NCBI GenBank assembly: GCA_021292105.1
Contig: CM037865.1
Location: forward strand, 22,423,928 to 22,487,927
Direction of reading: 5' to 3'
DNA from: Anadara kagoshimensis
Lineage: Eukaryota; Mollusca; Bivalvia; Arcoida; Arcidae
Length of the DNA: 64,000 bases
In this document: positions 21,780 through 33,800 of the stretch, in pieces
Numbering within the stretch: the first letter of the stretch is position 1
How the letters are laid out: each line of letters begins with the position of its first letter
The notes under the pieces: model-generated
The model's input: the letters and a program-made list of their open reading frames with translations, nothing else
Told to the model about the DNA's origin: nothing
The model's database searches: none
Made by a program: the position numbers and the translations under genes

Positions 21780-22910
21780 TTTAAATTATTCATTGCTATA
21801 AATTGTAAAGATAAGTTTTAATTTAGACTTTATATATTTTCAGCCAAGAAATAGGCAAATTCTCCATGTAAATTATTTATTGTGATAAAACGCAATGATA
21901 TATTTTTAATCTAGACTTTATATATTTACAGTCAAGAAATGGGAAAATGCTCAATGTAAATTAATCATTGTGATAAAAATGCAACGATGGATTTATTTCA
22001 GACTTCTTTAAATATTTACAGTTGAGAATTGCGCAAATTTGCCATGTTTTTCCCTGCATACAAATAAATCATTGTCGTAAATTGTAACGACAAATGTAGT
22101 CAATCTTGTATTTTCTATGCCAAGAATTACATACGGACATTAAATATGTTTTTCTGCATATAAATAATTCATAGCAATAAATTGCAATGGTAAATTAGAA
22201 TTTTGCATTTTTTATGCTGAAAATTATGAGATTAAATATGTTATGTAGAGACAAGCATGCATACACCTTGTTTTCCCGACATGATGCATATTTAAATAAT
22301 TTGCTGTGTTAAATAGTGATGACAAATTTGAATTTTGCATTTTCTATGCTGAAAATTACAAGATTAAACCTGTTGAGACATGCATGCATACAACTTGCTT
22401 TCCCTACGTGATATCTATTTAAATAATACAATGTGCTAAATTGTGATGATAAATTTGAATCTTGCATTTTCTATGCTGAAAATTATATTAAATACATTAT
22501 GCAGAGACGATGCATGCATACACCTTGTTTTTCTTACATGATGTATATTTAAATAATTCAATTGTGACGATAAATTTGAATCTTGCGTTTTCTATGCAGA
22601 AAATTACAAGATCTATATATTATGCAGACACATGCATGCATACACCTTGTTTTCCCTACATGATATTTAAGTAAATAATTCATTTGGATAAATTGCAATG
22701 ATGAATTAGATCTTGCATTTTTCATGCTGAAAATTACGTATGGAGATTCAGTATGTTTTGAAGAGACATGCATGTTTTCCCTAGATAATATATATGTAAA
22801 TAATTGACTGGGTAAAATTGTGATGACAAGTTTGAATTTTGCATGTTTAATGCTGATAATCGATTGTACATATAAAATATGTATGTCCAAGAAATGCGTG
22901 CAAGCACCAT
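21780..22910 (+). repeat. Satellite-like array, 80-130 bp units, about ten copies
   Basis: Units carry AAATAATTCATTGTGATAAA, TTTGAATCTTGCATTTTCTA then TGCTGAAAATTA, and GACATGCATGCATACACCTT. Unit landmarks near 21790, 21890, 21966, 22070, 22170, 22300, 22425, 22558, 22680 and 22800. The first four units are shorter and older; later ones are longer and more alike, suggesting expansion from the right side. Confidence 0.75.
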
Positions 22911-22957
22911 GTTTTTTCCTGCAAACTTATACGAACAGAACAAATTACAGTCTTGTA

Positions 22958-23467
22958 TATGCAAACAACTTTGACCTGTCCGCTTGACCTTTGGTTTACA
23001 TATTTATCACAGACCAAGTACATCTATGTATAGGCAAACAACTTTGACCTGTCCGCTTGACCTTTCGTTTACATATTTATCACAGACCAAGTACATCTAT
23101 GTATAGGGATTACAGGTGTTTATTTTGTACAGTAAAACCTCGATTCATCGCCACCATTTGTTCAGTCAAATTTTGGCGTTATAAAGGGGTTTGGCAATAA
23201 ATCAGGGGAGGTCCATAAAGAAAAACATAAACAAAATGTGGGACTTCAAAATAGTGTGGCGATAAGCGAGGTGGCAAAGTTTTCGAAGGGCATTATAACG
23301 AGGTTTTACTGTATATACATCATGAGATATACTCACACCATAGAGTACACCTGTGCACTGTGTGTGTATTAACTTGGATCTTAACACTGACCTATGTATT
23401 AGATGGATCCTCCTATATGAATATTCCGAATGAAAGGTCAAGCGGACAGGTCAATGTTGTTTGCCAA
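22958..23467. mobile_element. MITE-A with a nested MITE-P1 and a duplicated left arm
   Basis: GCAAACAACTTTGACCTGTC at 22961 faces GACAGGTCAATGTTGTTTGC ending at 23465. The left arm is present twice in tandem (about 22956-23028 and 23030-23103, 72-bp period, nearly identical). A MITE-P1 sits inside. Confidence 0.8.
23130..23311. mobile_element. Best-preserved MITE-P1, nested in MITE-A
   Basis: Ends CAGTAAAACCTCGATTCATC and CATTATAACGAGGTTTTACTG are inverted copies; TA flanks both sides (23128-23129 and 23312-23313). Inside: GCCACCATTTGTTCAGTCAA and GTGGCGATAAGCGAGGTGGC. Terminal CAG and TA duplication point to a pogo/Tigger-type (Tc1/mariner superfamily) source. No coding capacity. Confidence 0.85.
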
Positions 23468-23809
23468 TAGTTTTCATGCAGAGACTATAATACTATATAC
23501 ATTAAATATTTAGGAATAAGGATAAGCTTTCCAATACTATGACTTTCCTGGGACCATGCCTTTCCTGTGACAATCTATTGAAAATTTAATGATATATTCC
23601 TGTGTCATATTTTTTAACATGACATTGTGTATTTAGAGACTTGTGGGATATGGACATTAAATATTGACAAGGTCTAGCCATGCAAATAAAGAAATCACTC
23701 TCACAGTGAAATAACATCATGTTTTTGTCATCAGAGATAAGCAACAGAAAAAGGCCTATAAATAGATGGGTCATTTACAAGAAAGGTCCAGGTACAAGTC
23801 TTTTCAGTA

Positions 23810-23976
23810 CAGTAAAACCACAACTCATTGCCAACACATTTTTTGCAGATTTTGGCATTATAAACGGGTTTGTTGATTATTACAAGATTACAAAATTGAT
23901 TTTGCGATTTCCAAATACTGTGGTGATAAGCGAGGTGACAAAGTTTATCGAGGGGTCTTATAATGAGGGTTTACTG
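23810..23976. mobile_element. MITE-P1 copy
   Basis: TA then CAGTAAAACCACAACTCATT; ends ATAATGAGGGTTTACTG then TA. Contains GTGGTGATAAGCGAGGTGAC. Confidence 0.8.
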
Positions 23977-24473
23977 TACATATTAGTTCCAGTACAACAT
24001 ACTAATATAACAAAGACTTTGATATTTTTTACAAAAAAGCGTATTTAGCAAATTAGCTGTTTTCTGAGGGCTCAATTATATCAAATGCATTTGTGCAGCA
24101 AATTTTAAAACAGGCACAATATGCATACAAGTGTTTTAACAAAGTTTCAAGATATCTACATATGTTGTAATGTACAGAAAATTTACACAAAACTCAAAAT
24201 AAAAATTTTTTGAATTGTGACATATATAGTTTGGAGAATACAGGGACTTGATATATACAAAAATATTTTTAAAATACACATATTTTTTATCAAATTTGCA
24301 TCTGGCACGTGTTGATGTGTATAACAATGCACCTTCTACCTGTCTCCATGATAACCCAAGATCTCTGATGCAAGTTGATTTCTACTGTAATGCACCCTTC
24401 GCATATCACCAAGATGACTTCCAGGGTCATCCTAACTTTTGATTTGACCTTACACATGACATACATTCCTTAC

Positions 24474-24545
24474 CTGGCCCCAGCTTCACAAAATCATTCC
24501 TTAACCAAGATTTCACTTAACTTAAATCATGCATAATTGAAATTT
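24474..24545 (+). repeat. Solo end of the GGCCCC...CATTCCTTAAC element
   Basis: CTGGCCCCAGCTTCACAAAA then TCATTCCTTAACCAAGATTT matches both arms of the inverted-repeat element at 61267-61533. Only one arm is present here. Confidence 0.55.
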
Positions 24546-24549
24546 AAAC

Positions 24550-24775
24550 TGTCTCCATGGTAACACTTAAGGACATGTGTCTCCATGGTAACATTTACGG
24601 TCATATGTCCCCATGATAATATTCAAGTTTACATGTCTCCATGGTAACATTCAAGGTCATATGTCTCCATGGTAACATTTAAGGTCATATATCTCCATGG
24701 TAGCATTCAAGGTCATGTGTCTTCATGGTTACAATCAAGGTTATGTGTCTCCATGGTAACATTCAAGTTATGGTA
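24550..24775 (+). repeat. Minisatellite, 28-30 bp unit, eight copies
   Basis: Unit GTCTCCATGGTAACATTCAA then GGTCATAT. The palindrome CCATGG is kept in most copies. Copies 3 and 7 are the most diverged. Confidence 0.85.
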
Positions 24776-25289
24776 ACATTTAAAGGTTTCCTATAATGTA
24801 GATAGCTCATCTAGAAAATATTTCTCAGTGTACAACATTCCTGATCACAGTTTATTTTATATTATACAGTATTTACCTTGATGTTGAAGACAAAGACATT
24901 TTCTCTTATATATATAAAACCATTTTTTGCCTTAATATTGAATTAATTCAACTTATTTAATATTTCTCAACTTGCATTACCTTAGTTAATTTGATCCTAA
25001 ATCCCAGTGGATTTATTCATTTCATTTAATGAATCCAATAAAAGCAATATCTGAAGTTGTATAATAAGTTCTGGTTATTGTCCGAGAAGCCAACAACCTC
25101 CTGGTATAAAAACAACGATTGATTTTTTTTATTTTATCCAAAAGTAGGTCAAAAGTAAATAAAGACATAATAATATATTGTCTAGTTTAATTAACTAAGT
25201 AATTAGTTCAAAATGAAACAAAAGCACATACTCTGCAACGAAGGAATTTTGAATGCAGTTACTAATATATGCGCAGAGTGGAGCAGTAG

Positions 25290-25460
25290 ATTTTATGCCC
25301 CAGTCAAGATTCTTTCACTTATATCAAGGTCAGTTCAGAGATGGTGGAGGTAACAAGAGTGCCCAAAGAAAAACTGACAAACTTTCTTAAGCCAGGATCT
25401 GTCCCAAGTCAGATTCAAACCTAGGAAGGGAGAGGTACTGTAATCCAAACGCAGCCCTTT
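25290..25460 (-). repeat. SINE-B copy
   Basis: TTTTATGCCCCAGTCAAGAT then TCTTTCACTTATATCAAGG (tail, reverse orientation), GTTCAGAGATGGTGGAGGTA, AGTGCCCAAAGAAAAACTGA, then AGATTCAAACCTAGG. Good match to the family. Confidence 0.7.
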
Positions 25461-25479
25461 ACAACATTCAGATAATGAG

Positions 25480-25526
25480 CCCCCCCCACCCCCCCCCCCC
25501 CCACCCCACCCCACCCCACCCCACCC
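25480..25526 (+). repeat. Poly(C) and CCCCA repeat
   Basis: C-runs followed by five CCCCA-type units. The complementary strand is G4-prone. Confidence 0.9.
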
Positions 25527-25819
25527 GTCTCTGGTTTATAATTTTTTTTATTTTACAGAAACAGAACCATATAGAAGTAGAATTATTTTAGTTATAATTT
25601 AATTGTCTCAACAATGGAGATTCCACTGGATGTGGAATCATATCAATTCAATTTCAGGATAAAGTTACATTATCATTTTTAACAACCAAATAATATCAAA
25701 CTCTATGGGGATCACTGTGGTAATTTGAGTTGGTGAGCCATACTGGCTTTAGATGGATAAAATGATTATTTTAGTGATATCAAATGAAGAAGATGAAATA
25801 AAGGGCTGAATCAGATATG

Positions 25820-26260
25820 ACAAGAGACCCACCCCCATTAAGGGAAACAACTCTCATTAAGTGTAACCCTAAAGTGTCAATAACACTTCAATAGCAAAAC
25901 CTTTCTTGTCTATGCCCCTTTGGTGTTGGCAAGACAATAAGATCCACACGAAGGGAAACAATTGACTCTTGTAAAGTATAAACCTAAACTGCCTTCACTA
26001 CAATAGAAAGATTTATTTCTCGTCTATGCCCTTTGCTGCCATAAAACAACAAGACCCACACTAAGGGAAACAACTCTTATAAAGTATAAACCTAAACAAA
26101 TAGTGCAACCAAAGCTGCCAATAAAACTAAAAAAGCAAAACCAATGTCTTGTCTAAGTCCTGCTGCTTGGGCAAGACAAGAAGACCACACTAAGGTAAAC
26201 AATATAACTCTTACAAATACTAAACTGCAATAGCAAAAATTAAAATCTCATCAAGCATCT
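25820..26260 (+). repeat. Tandem array, about 120-bp unit, four copies
   Basis: Landmarks AAGGGAAACAACTCT (about 25840, 25953, 26073, then degenerate 26195), GTATAAACCTAAACTG, CAATAGCAAAACC and TCTTGTCTATGCCC recur in order. Confidence 0.75.
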
Positions 26261-26680
26261 CTGCTGTCACAAGACTATATAAATTACATTTCACTGAATC
26301 AAAGATGAAATTTATCACTGTTTTGATAAAAATGATTAAAACATATCAAAACATAATTTTTCCCCGATTTCAACAAATGAGTGATTTACGATAAAAGAGA
26401 TTGATTGAAATTTTAATTTCCGATTGTTTTACGATTTCAATCTCTTTATAATGTAATCAATGAACATGCTCACTAAGTATGAAAACTGTGTCAGCACTTA
26501 AACTGATTGAATACAATTAATTTCATATGATTGTGTGTTTAAAACAGTTATAGTGTTTCATCTTAAATATCAATTCTGATGGGATTAAAAATGTCAGGAA
26601 TTTATAACCAGGTCATGCCATTTTAGCACTTTTAAAGCATATAAAGGAAGTAACAGATCAATGAACTTAAAATTAACGAA

Positions 26681-26685
26681 AGAGT

Positions 26686-26741
<56 letters not shown>
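26681..26741 (+). repeat. (GA)n microsatellite
   Basis: Nearly pure AG dinucleotide run, with one GTGAGTGA start and one AAAG interruption. Confidence 0.95.
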
Positions 26742-27009
26742 GATGGTGATCTAAAAATAGAGCTTAGCAGAACATAACCATAAAATGTTAACCAAAACCA
26801 TTATCATCTCTGGTTTAATTGGAGTTGTTTATCATGTCAGTCATGATGCAGTCTTGACTATGTCACAAACAGCCCTTCACCACAAATGACTAGACACCCC
26901 TATCACCTCTATCACCATAGTTTAAGTAGTGTATAAAAAGGATAAAATAAAGTTTAAAGTCTGAAAGCAATTACGTGTATTCATTTATCAAAAATGGTAT
27001 TTTTCCAAA

Positions 27010-27330
27010 AATATAATATGATCAATGAAAAGTTACTTTTAAAACAATCTTTAAAAACATCTTCTGAAAGGCTTATAAACCAAATTTAAAATTAAATTTT
27101 TGATAAAAGCTTACGTGAAATACTTTAAAAGCAAAAACAGTTCAAATTGATAAAATTTACAAAATACCTTCAAAATATTTAACAAATGAACTTTTTTTAA
27201 AAACACAATTTCTAAAAACATCTTCTAAAAGTCTGATTGAACCAAATTTAAAACTGAAATATTGATAAAAGCTTACATAAATACCGTACTGTAAAAGCAA
27301 AATGAATTAAAATTGATAAAAAGTGAAAAA
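27010..27330 (+). repeat. Two tandem units of about 165 bp
   Basis: AAACATCTTCTGAAAGGCTT and AAACATCTTCTAAAAGTCTG open copies that share TTGATAAAAGCTTACGT/AT and TTAAAAGCAAAA segments. Confidence 0.7.
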
Positions 27331-27641
27331 ACACTATTTTGCTCACACATATGATGTACCTAATTTCACAACCTGTCAATTTTTGCTGTTTGTTAAAATT
27401 TCTTTAATTCAAGTCTTAAAATTGATTGAACTCATCCTGTAAAATCATTTATCTACATACAGGTACACATGTACCAAATTGATGGAGTTCTTTTTTAACA
27501 CCAAACATTGAACTAACAGTAGACAGATACCAAATATTCTCCATTTCTGTTTTACACTGGCTGAAACAATTGTCTTGTTTCCTACTCAATCACCCTTAAT
27601 TCCATTTTCTCTGTTTTCTTTTTTCTTAATATTTAACCATA

Positions 27642-27958
27642 CAGTAAAACCTCATTTAAATGCCCCTTGATTATTTTGTCACCTCTAATTGCCCCACTAT
27701 TCTGAATTACCATAAATCAATTCCTTTTACATCTTTTTTTTCTATAAACCTCTCACAATTTAAAAAATTATTGCCAAACCCCTTTAAAATGACAAAATTT
27801 GACTGAACGAAGCCCCACTATTCTGAATTCCCATAAATCAATTCCTTTTACATCTTTTTTTTTATTAACCTCTCACAATTTAAAAAATTATTGCCAAACC
27901 CCTTTAAAATGACAAAATTTGACTGAACAAATTGTGGTGATGAACTGAGGTTTTACTG
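27642..27958. mobile_element. MITE-P1 with internal 140-bp duplication
   Basis: TA then CAGTAAAACCTCATTTAAAT; ends ATGAACTGAGGTTTTACTG then TA. CCCCACTATTCTGAATTACC through TTTGACTGAACGAA is present twice in tandem, almost identical, so the copy is about 135 bp longer than usual. Confidence 0.8.
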
Positions 27959-28009
27959 TATAGACATGATGTCAAGAAAAACATATCAAGTTATTGTAAC
28001 CTAATTTAG

Positions 28010-28181
28010 CATCTTTTACTATACCAAATACAGTCAAACTGGCTACAGTGATCACCTGTAAAAAAAGAACACCTTTTTTATTACGACCAGTGTTTTAAGA
28101 TCCCCATCTTCATCTTTCAACTAAAAAGAACTTTCATATTAAGACATAAGGATCATCTCACTATTAGAACTACTGTTTTAA
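28010..28181 (+). repeat. MITE-P2-like host repeat, left part
   Basis: CAGTCAAACTGGCTACAGTG at 28033 resembles a P2 end. The following CAGTGTTTTAAGATCCCCAT and TCATCTTTCAACTAAAAAGA recur downstream after the inserted MITE, showing that the insertion split an older repeat. Confidence 0.5.
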
Positions 28182-28533
28182 GGCCAAAAAAATTATGTGT
28201 GTTTCCGCTAACATAGAATTATTATAAAGGGTCGGTAGGTCGATTTTTTTTTCTGATTTTTTTTTTTTAAATAGCATATGTTATGCATGTGTATGTAATA
28301 ATTATGTTAAAATTATATTATAAATGTGTTGTTTAAGTTATTTTGCTTATCATGGTCGAAACAGTTATAATGATTACATATCAGAAACATGTACAAATCA
28401 AACATTTTGCTGACTTGTTTTTGATACAATAGAGTTTTGATCGAAAAACGAAAATGGATTTTTAAAAATGGAGTCGGTCTGTTTTTAGTTGGGTCGGTCG
28501 GGTTAGCGGAAACACACATTTTTTTTTTACGCC
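28182..28533. mobile_element. Harbinger-like MITE with TAA duplication
   Basis: About 31-37 bp inverted ends. GGCCAAAAAAATTATGTGTG then TTTCCGCTAAC on the left; GGTTAGCGGAAACACACA, a T-run, and ACGCC on the right; 17 bp of the inner part are perfectly paired. TAA lies on both sides (28179-28181, 28534-28536). GGC-type ends with a 3-bp TWA duplication suggest PIF/Harbinger. The minus-strand frame inside has no family resemblance. Confidence 0.7.
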
Positions 28534-28788
28534 TAAAGCCCCAATTGATTCATCTTTAAACCAAAAAGAACCTCTATATAAAATCCATATGTCTATTGAA
28601 ACCAGTGTTTTAAAGTCCTCTTAATTTATCTTTCAATCAAAATAAATCGGGAAACACACATTTTTTTTTACGCCTAAAGCCCCAATTGATTCATCTTTAA
28701 ACCAAAAAGAACCTCTATATAAAATCCATATGTCTATTGAAACCAGTGTTTTAAAGTCCTCTTAATTTATCTTTCAATCAAAATAAAT
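28508..28788 (+). repeat. Near-perfect 141-bp tandem duplication overlapping a MITE end
   Basis: GGAAACACACATTTTTTTTT through CAATCAAAATAAATC occurs twice (starts 28508 and 28650) with essentially no differences, so it is recent. Its left border is 26 bases inside the MITE, and the second copy carries a solo piece of the MITE end. Confidence 0.85.
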
Positions 28789-28789
28789 C

Positions 28790-29329
28790 TTTATATAAAG
28801 ACCATCTGTCTATAAAGTTTATATTTCTTGGGTTCCATGGGTGTCATTATTTATGCAGGAATACAAGTTTTAATGTAGAGAAAATTTCACAAATAAATAT
28901 GGTCATTAGTACCTGCATCTGCAACTTTTGATGATCAATTTTCAAGTTTTAGTGATGTTTCAGTTTTTGTTTTGTTTTGGGATTTTTTTTAAATTTACTA
29001 TATAGCTACATCTAGATTAGCTAGATCTAGATTCTACAACTTGACTTGTCCTTCTCTCTGATCTGTATGTATCTCTGAATGAGATTCAAAACAAGTCTAA
29101 ATTAGCAATTTTCATAAAAAGATCATCCACTTTCATTCCTTTTCTCATTTTTATCCAATTCACCAACAAACTAACAGCAACTCAGTTTGACATTTAAAAT
29201 GTCCATTTTGCAAATCCTTCCAGCCATTCCATCTCAACTTTAGTTATAGCTTTATGTCAGGAATGATCACCTGACCTAATGGCAAAGGGGATTTAATCAT
29301 GTGACCATATAGTAACCATGGTCATGTGA
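28790..29329 (-). other. Synaptotagmin 3' UTR region
   Basis: Downstream of the stop on the minus strand. A variant poly(A) hexamer ATTAAA (TTTAAT on plus, about 29292) lies close to the stop; the real cleavage site is not clear. 28790-28855 is the right part of the P2-like repeat. Otherwise nothing recognised. Confidence 0.35.
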
Positions 29330-30025
29330 TCAGAATGTACTTCCTGTACCTTCACTAGAATCCACAGTTGACTGTCGTGTCTGTCTCCCATTTGGTGTGG
29401 TGTTGTTACAGTATGGAACATGTTCCTGCAAGGTGTACCATTGTGCTATCGGTTTACGTTGGTTTTCCAACATCTCAAACCAATGGTCTCTTCCAATACC
29501 GGGATAGATTGGTCCTAATCCACAACAACCCATCACCTCATTACTACCAATTCTAAAAACAAAAATATATTGAAACCTAGATTCATTCTCCACCATTTTT
29601 GTTTCAAATTGTGGCAATATGAAAGGTTTAGCAAAAAGGGGGGAGGGGGGGGGGGGGGCTAATAAATAAATGCATAGGAAATTGATCTGGTTTCAAAAGA
29701 GTGTGGTGATAAACGAGGTAACAAAGTTTTTGAGGGGCATTAAACTGGGGTTTTACTGCACTTGAAAATAATTAACTAATACTGGTAGGTTTAGCAAGGG
29801 GTTAAAATTGAAATTCAAGGTACTTGAACCAAAAGAAGGAAAGGTTGGTGCAGCATACAGTTGGATATGAGTCTGTAAAGCTCAATTGATGAAGCATCTA
29901 ATGTTTAGAAGGGTCCTGCAAATTGAACTTGCAACCTTAAATCTTGAATGACTAGGTCTAAAACATTGTTATTCCACTCTGTATTGTTTCATTGTTACAA
30001 GCCGCTATGATAAAGCTTAACCATT

Positions 30026-30070
<45 letters not shown>

Positions 30071-30823
30071 TTACTAGTTTAATATATAATATTAAGAAAC
30101 AAGAGGCCTATGGACCTAATCGCTCACCTGAATCTTGTAGTATTTTAATGACTTTTTATTAATCAAAAAGTGTTGTTGTGGTATATCACATTCCATATTT
30201 ACATATTAATAATTTCTTAATAATATAGGAAAACAATATTGACCTGTCTGTTTGACCTTTCATTAGGAATATTCATATAGGAAAGTCCACCCAATATACA
30301 TACATAGTACATAGGTGTACTCTATGAGGTGAGTATATCTCAGGATGTATACAGAATAAACACCTGTGTTACCTATAGATAGATGTACTTGGTCCATGAT
30401 AAATATTTAAATGAAAGGTCAAGCAGACAGGTCAAAGTTGTTTACCTATACATGTAATTTTTATATACTGTCTATTAAATTAGTCCTTGATGATTTTTAA
30501 ACAATTTATAGGGCCCCCTCTACAGTTTCTGCTTTTAGTGCCAATGGTTCAGGTGAGCTAAAAACTTGTTTGAATTCCACATATCAAAACAAGCTTCCTT
30601 AACTTTTTACACAATAAATCAATGATATCTTGAAAAAAAAACCATAATCATCAATGTCTGGAGAAATTGTTAGTTTCTTGTTATCCGTATTTGGGTGTCA
30701 AATTGCCTACGTCCCCTAATAAGAACATAATGGCTGAATGACAGTATTAAATTCAACAATCCAGAAAATTTAATATATATTTTGGACATTTTTTTCAAAT
30801 ATCTTCCAATGGGCACAATATCA

Positions 30824-30875
<52 letters not shown>

Positions 30876-33800
30876 GGGGAGAGGTGGATTGGATTAATTC
30901 TTGTATTGCAAAATAAAAACAGGTTAAGTAATAACAATTAATGGTATTTATACACCCAGTCAAGATTCTTTTCACTTATTTCAAGACAGTCAATTTCTTT
31001 CTTTTTTTTAGTGATATATTGGACCCATCTGAAAAAATAAAATGAGCAACAAGATGTTTACCGGTAGTCACCGCCAAGAAATCATCAAAAAATGCCCCAC
31101 TCACTCAGAGATCGTTAAAAATGTAGGATACAACATTTAGTGAAACCTACTTCAGCAACCACCTCTATATTTAAGACCATCTAAATATTTAAACCATTGC
31201 TTGCTTTAAGGTTCTTTCATATTTTACCCAAAAATACCCTCTATATAAATATCACCTGTCTATAAAGTCCATATTTTTTAGGTCCAATGAGTGGTCTTTA
31301 TATAAAGATTATACTGTCATTTTCACTGTAAAATTCTAAATTTCATTTACTGTCACTGTAAAATTCTAAATTTCATCTCTGATATTAAAAGCTTATGTTT
31401 ATTAATATAGATCTTATTTCAATTTTGCCTTAAAATGGAAAAAAACATTAATAAAATAGGTTAATGTCATTTTGACACATGTCAGTGTAGCTTTTGTCTT
31501 TATTCTTCAGTAAAGCTAGATTTATGAACACTTTTTATAGAAGAATGATACCAAGTACAATCAAACAACAATGACCCATCCACTTGACCTTTCATTAGGA
31601 ATATTCATACAGGAGGATCCATCCAATACATGGGTAGTGTTAGGATTCACTGTGTAGTTAATCAATGCATGTTTTTTCCATGATATAGATGAAATAAACA
31701 CCAATGTTCCCTATAAATGTACTGGTCCATAACAAATATTTAAATTAAAGGTCAAACAGACAGGTCAATAGTGTTTGCCCCTACAACATCTATTTGCCAA
31801 AAGATATATAAAAATAAGTTATATGACATAAAACTAGAACACATGGGATTGTTTACCCACTAATGGGAAAGGTGAGCTGTGTTCAGACCATCACAAGACA
31901 GAAATATGGTAATCCTAGCCAGATTATTGTAAAAAAAAACCAATATTTTTGAAATTTTAACTAAAAAAGAGATTCCTTCTGGCATAATATTTCATTTAAC
32001 AGTTTTTGTAATGCCAACACAGTTAAATTTGATTTCGTAATAGAAATTTTAGTAACATGATGCCTATACATGTAATTATTTTTGCATGCTCTTATATTTC
32101 AAACATTTTCCGCCTTTCAGATGGTAAAAGTATTTTTTATGGAAAATATATGTCAATGTTTTCTGATATAGCTTTCAAGAACATGAGCTGTGACAAGCTG
32201 TGACAAGAATAACTTATAATTCTCAGGAGTGGAGTGGAGTGGAAAAATGAAGATTATTTCATTGTGGTTAGTTCTGGGATGGTTTATTTTCAAATACAGA
32301 GATGTGTAAAAAGAATCAGCCATTTGTAAAATTCTTCTTTATTTCATATAAAACCATATAATTGTAAACAATATTCCTTCAAGTTTATTTCTTGAGCTAT
32401 TTTTATAAAGTTTTCACTAATAAATCTAAAATTAGTTGTAGTTTTTTTCAATAATATTCAAGATACAGTCCAACCTGCCTTAAATGCCACCTCTATATAA
32501 GGGCCACCTGTTTATAAAAGCCAGTAGAATTGTACCCCAATTATTATTTTTCATATTATTTGAACCTGTATATAAATGCCACCTGCCCATTAAGGCCACT
32601 TTTACTGGTTCCTTTGGGTGGCCTTTAAAGACAGGTTTCACTGTAATTCAAAAAATTAACTGTTTAATAAAATTCAAGAAAACATAAGGTAAACAGCATG
32701 GTAAATTTTTAACTGCCATGTGAAGCATAATCAATTTTAAAAAAAAATCTATTGAATTGAAAATATTTATCTATTAAGAACAATGAAATTCCATTTTCTA
32801 ACTATTTTTAAGAAAATTTCATCTAATTTTACATTTAACAGTAAAAAAATCATGGAAATTGACCAAAAATAATTTTTTGAGAATTTTTTAAAAAAACATA
32901 TGGATCTATATGAAATAAAGAAGGATTTTACAAATTGAGCGAATACTATTTGTACATCTCTGCACCAGACATATTCTATAACTTTTAGCACTGATATTGA
33001 AATGGTCAGTTCTGTGATGGTTTGTTTTTACACACCTGTCATAATCTATAACTTTAACCACCATGTAAACATCATCCACATTTTCCTGTGGAACATCAAA
33101 CACCATGGCTTCATTATACACTGGATTTAATGTATTCTTCTTCACAGATGTCTTCCTCTTTTTTATCCTTTTGCCTTGACACATCAGCGAAACTTTGACA
33201 TAGGGATCTGAAAATTAAAAAACAACATTTTTTTAATAAGCCTTAAATGGTGATGTAATCTTAAAATAGGCATAAAACTAAAGCAGTCTCTTCAGAAACA
33301 AATATTCCCCTTCCTAAACATTAACTATGTAGACCAAGTTTAAGGTTTGACCACATGGCCTTGACCTTTGACCTACACATTACATTTGGTAGGCAACATA
33401 TTGTTTGATGCTGGTATACATACATGTAGTAGTTATGAGAGTTATGACACAATATTGGGATGGATGGACAAACACACAGGATGACTTACTTCGTTCATGT
33501 AGCTCAGTCCTTTTCAATTGCTTCTAATTGTAATAGTCCTCTGTAGTGGCCACAGGTGGCCTACTCTTTTTCGAACTCTACAGAGGTATCTTTAGTGTGC
33601 ACTGAAACACAGGACCTAGGTTTTGAGTCTCATTCAAAAAACTACCTGGTAACAAGCTTTTTACAAGCTCTTGTATGTGCAGGAGATGAAAATTATCTTG
33701 GAAAATTCCCTAGTCCTGAGTCAGGTTCGAACCCATAACACTTGACTTCGAAAGTCAGTGACAGTACCACTTGGTCATGTCCACTCAGAAGGGATATGAT

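Noticed and set aside
24550..24775. CRISPR array (28-30 bp repeats)
   Set aside because: The repeats are contiguous and degenerate without unique spacers, in an intron-bearing animal genome.
30670..30975. Minus-strand 101-codon frame with a poly-Pro/Thr-His stretch
   Set aside because: It translates the GT/poly-G microsatellite; simple-sequence artefact.
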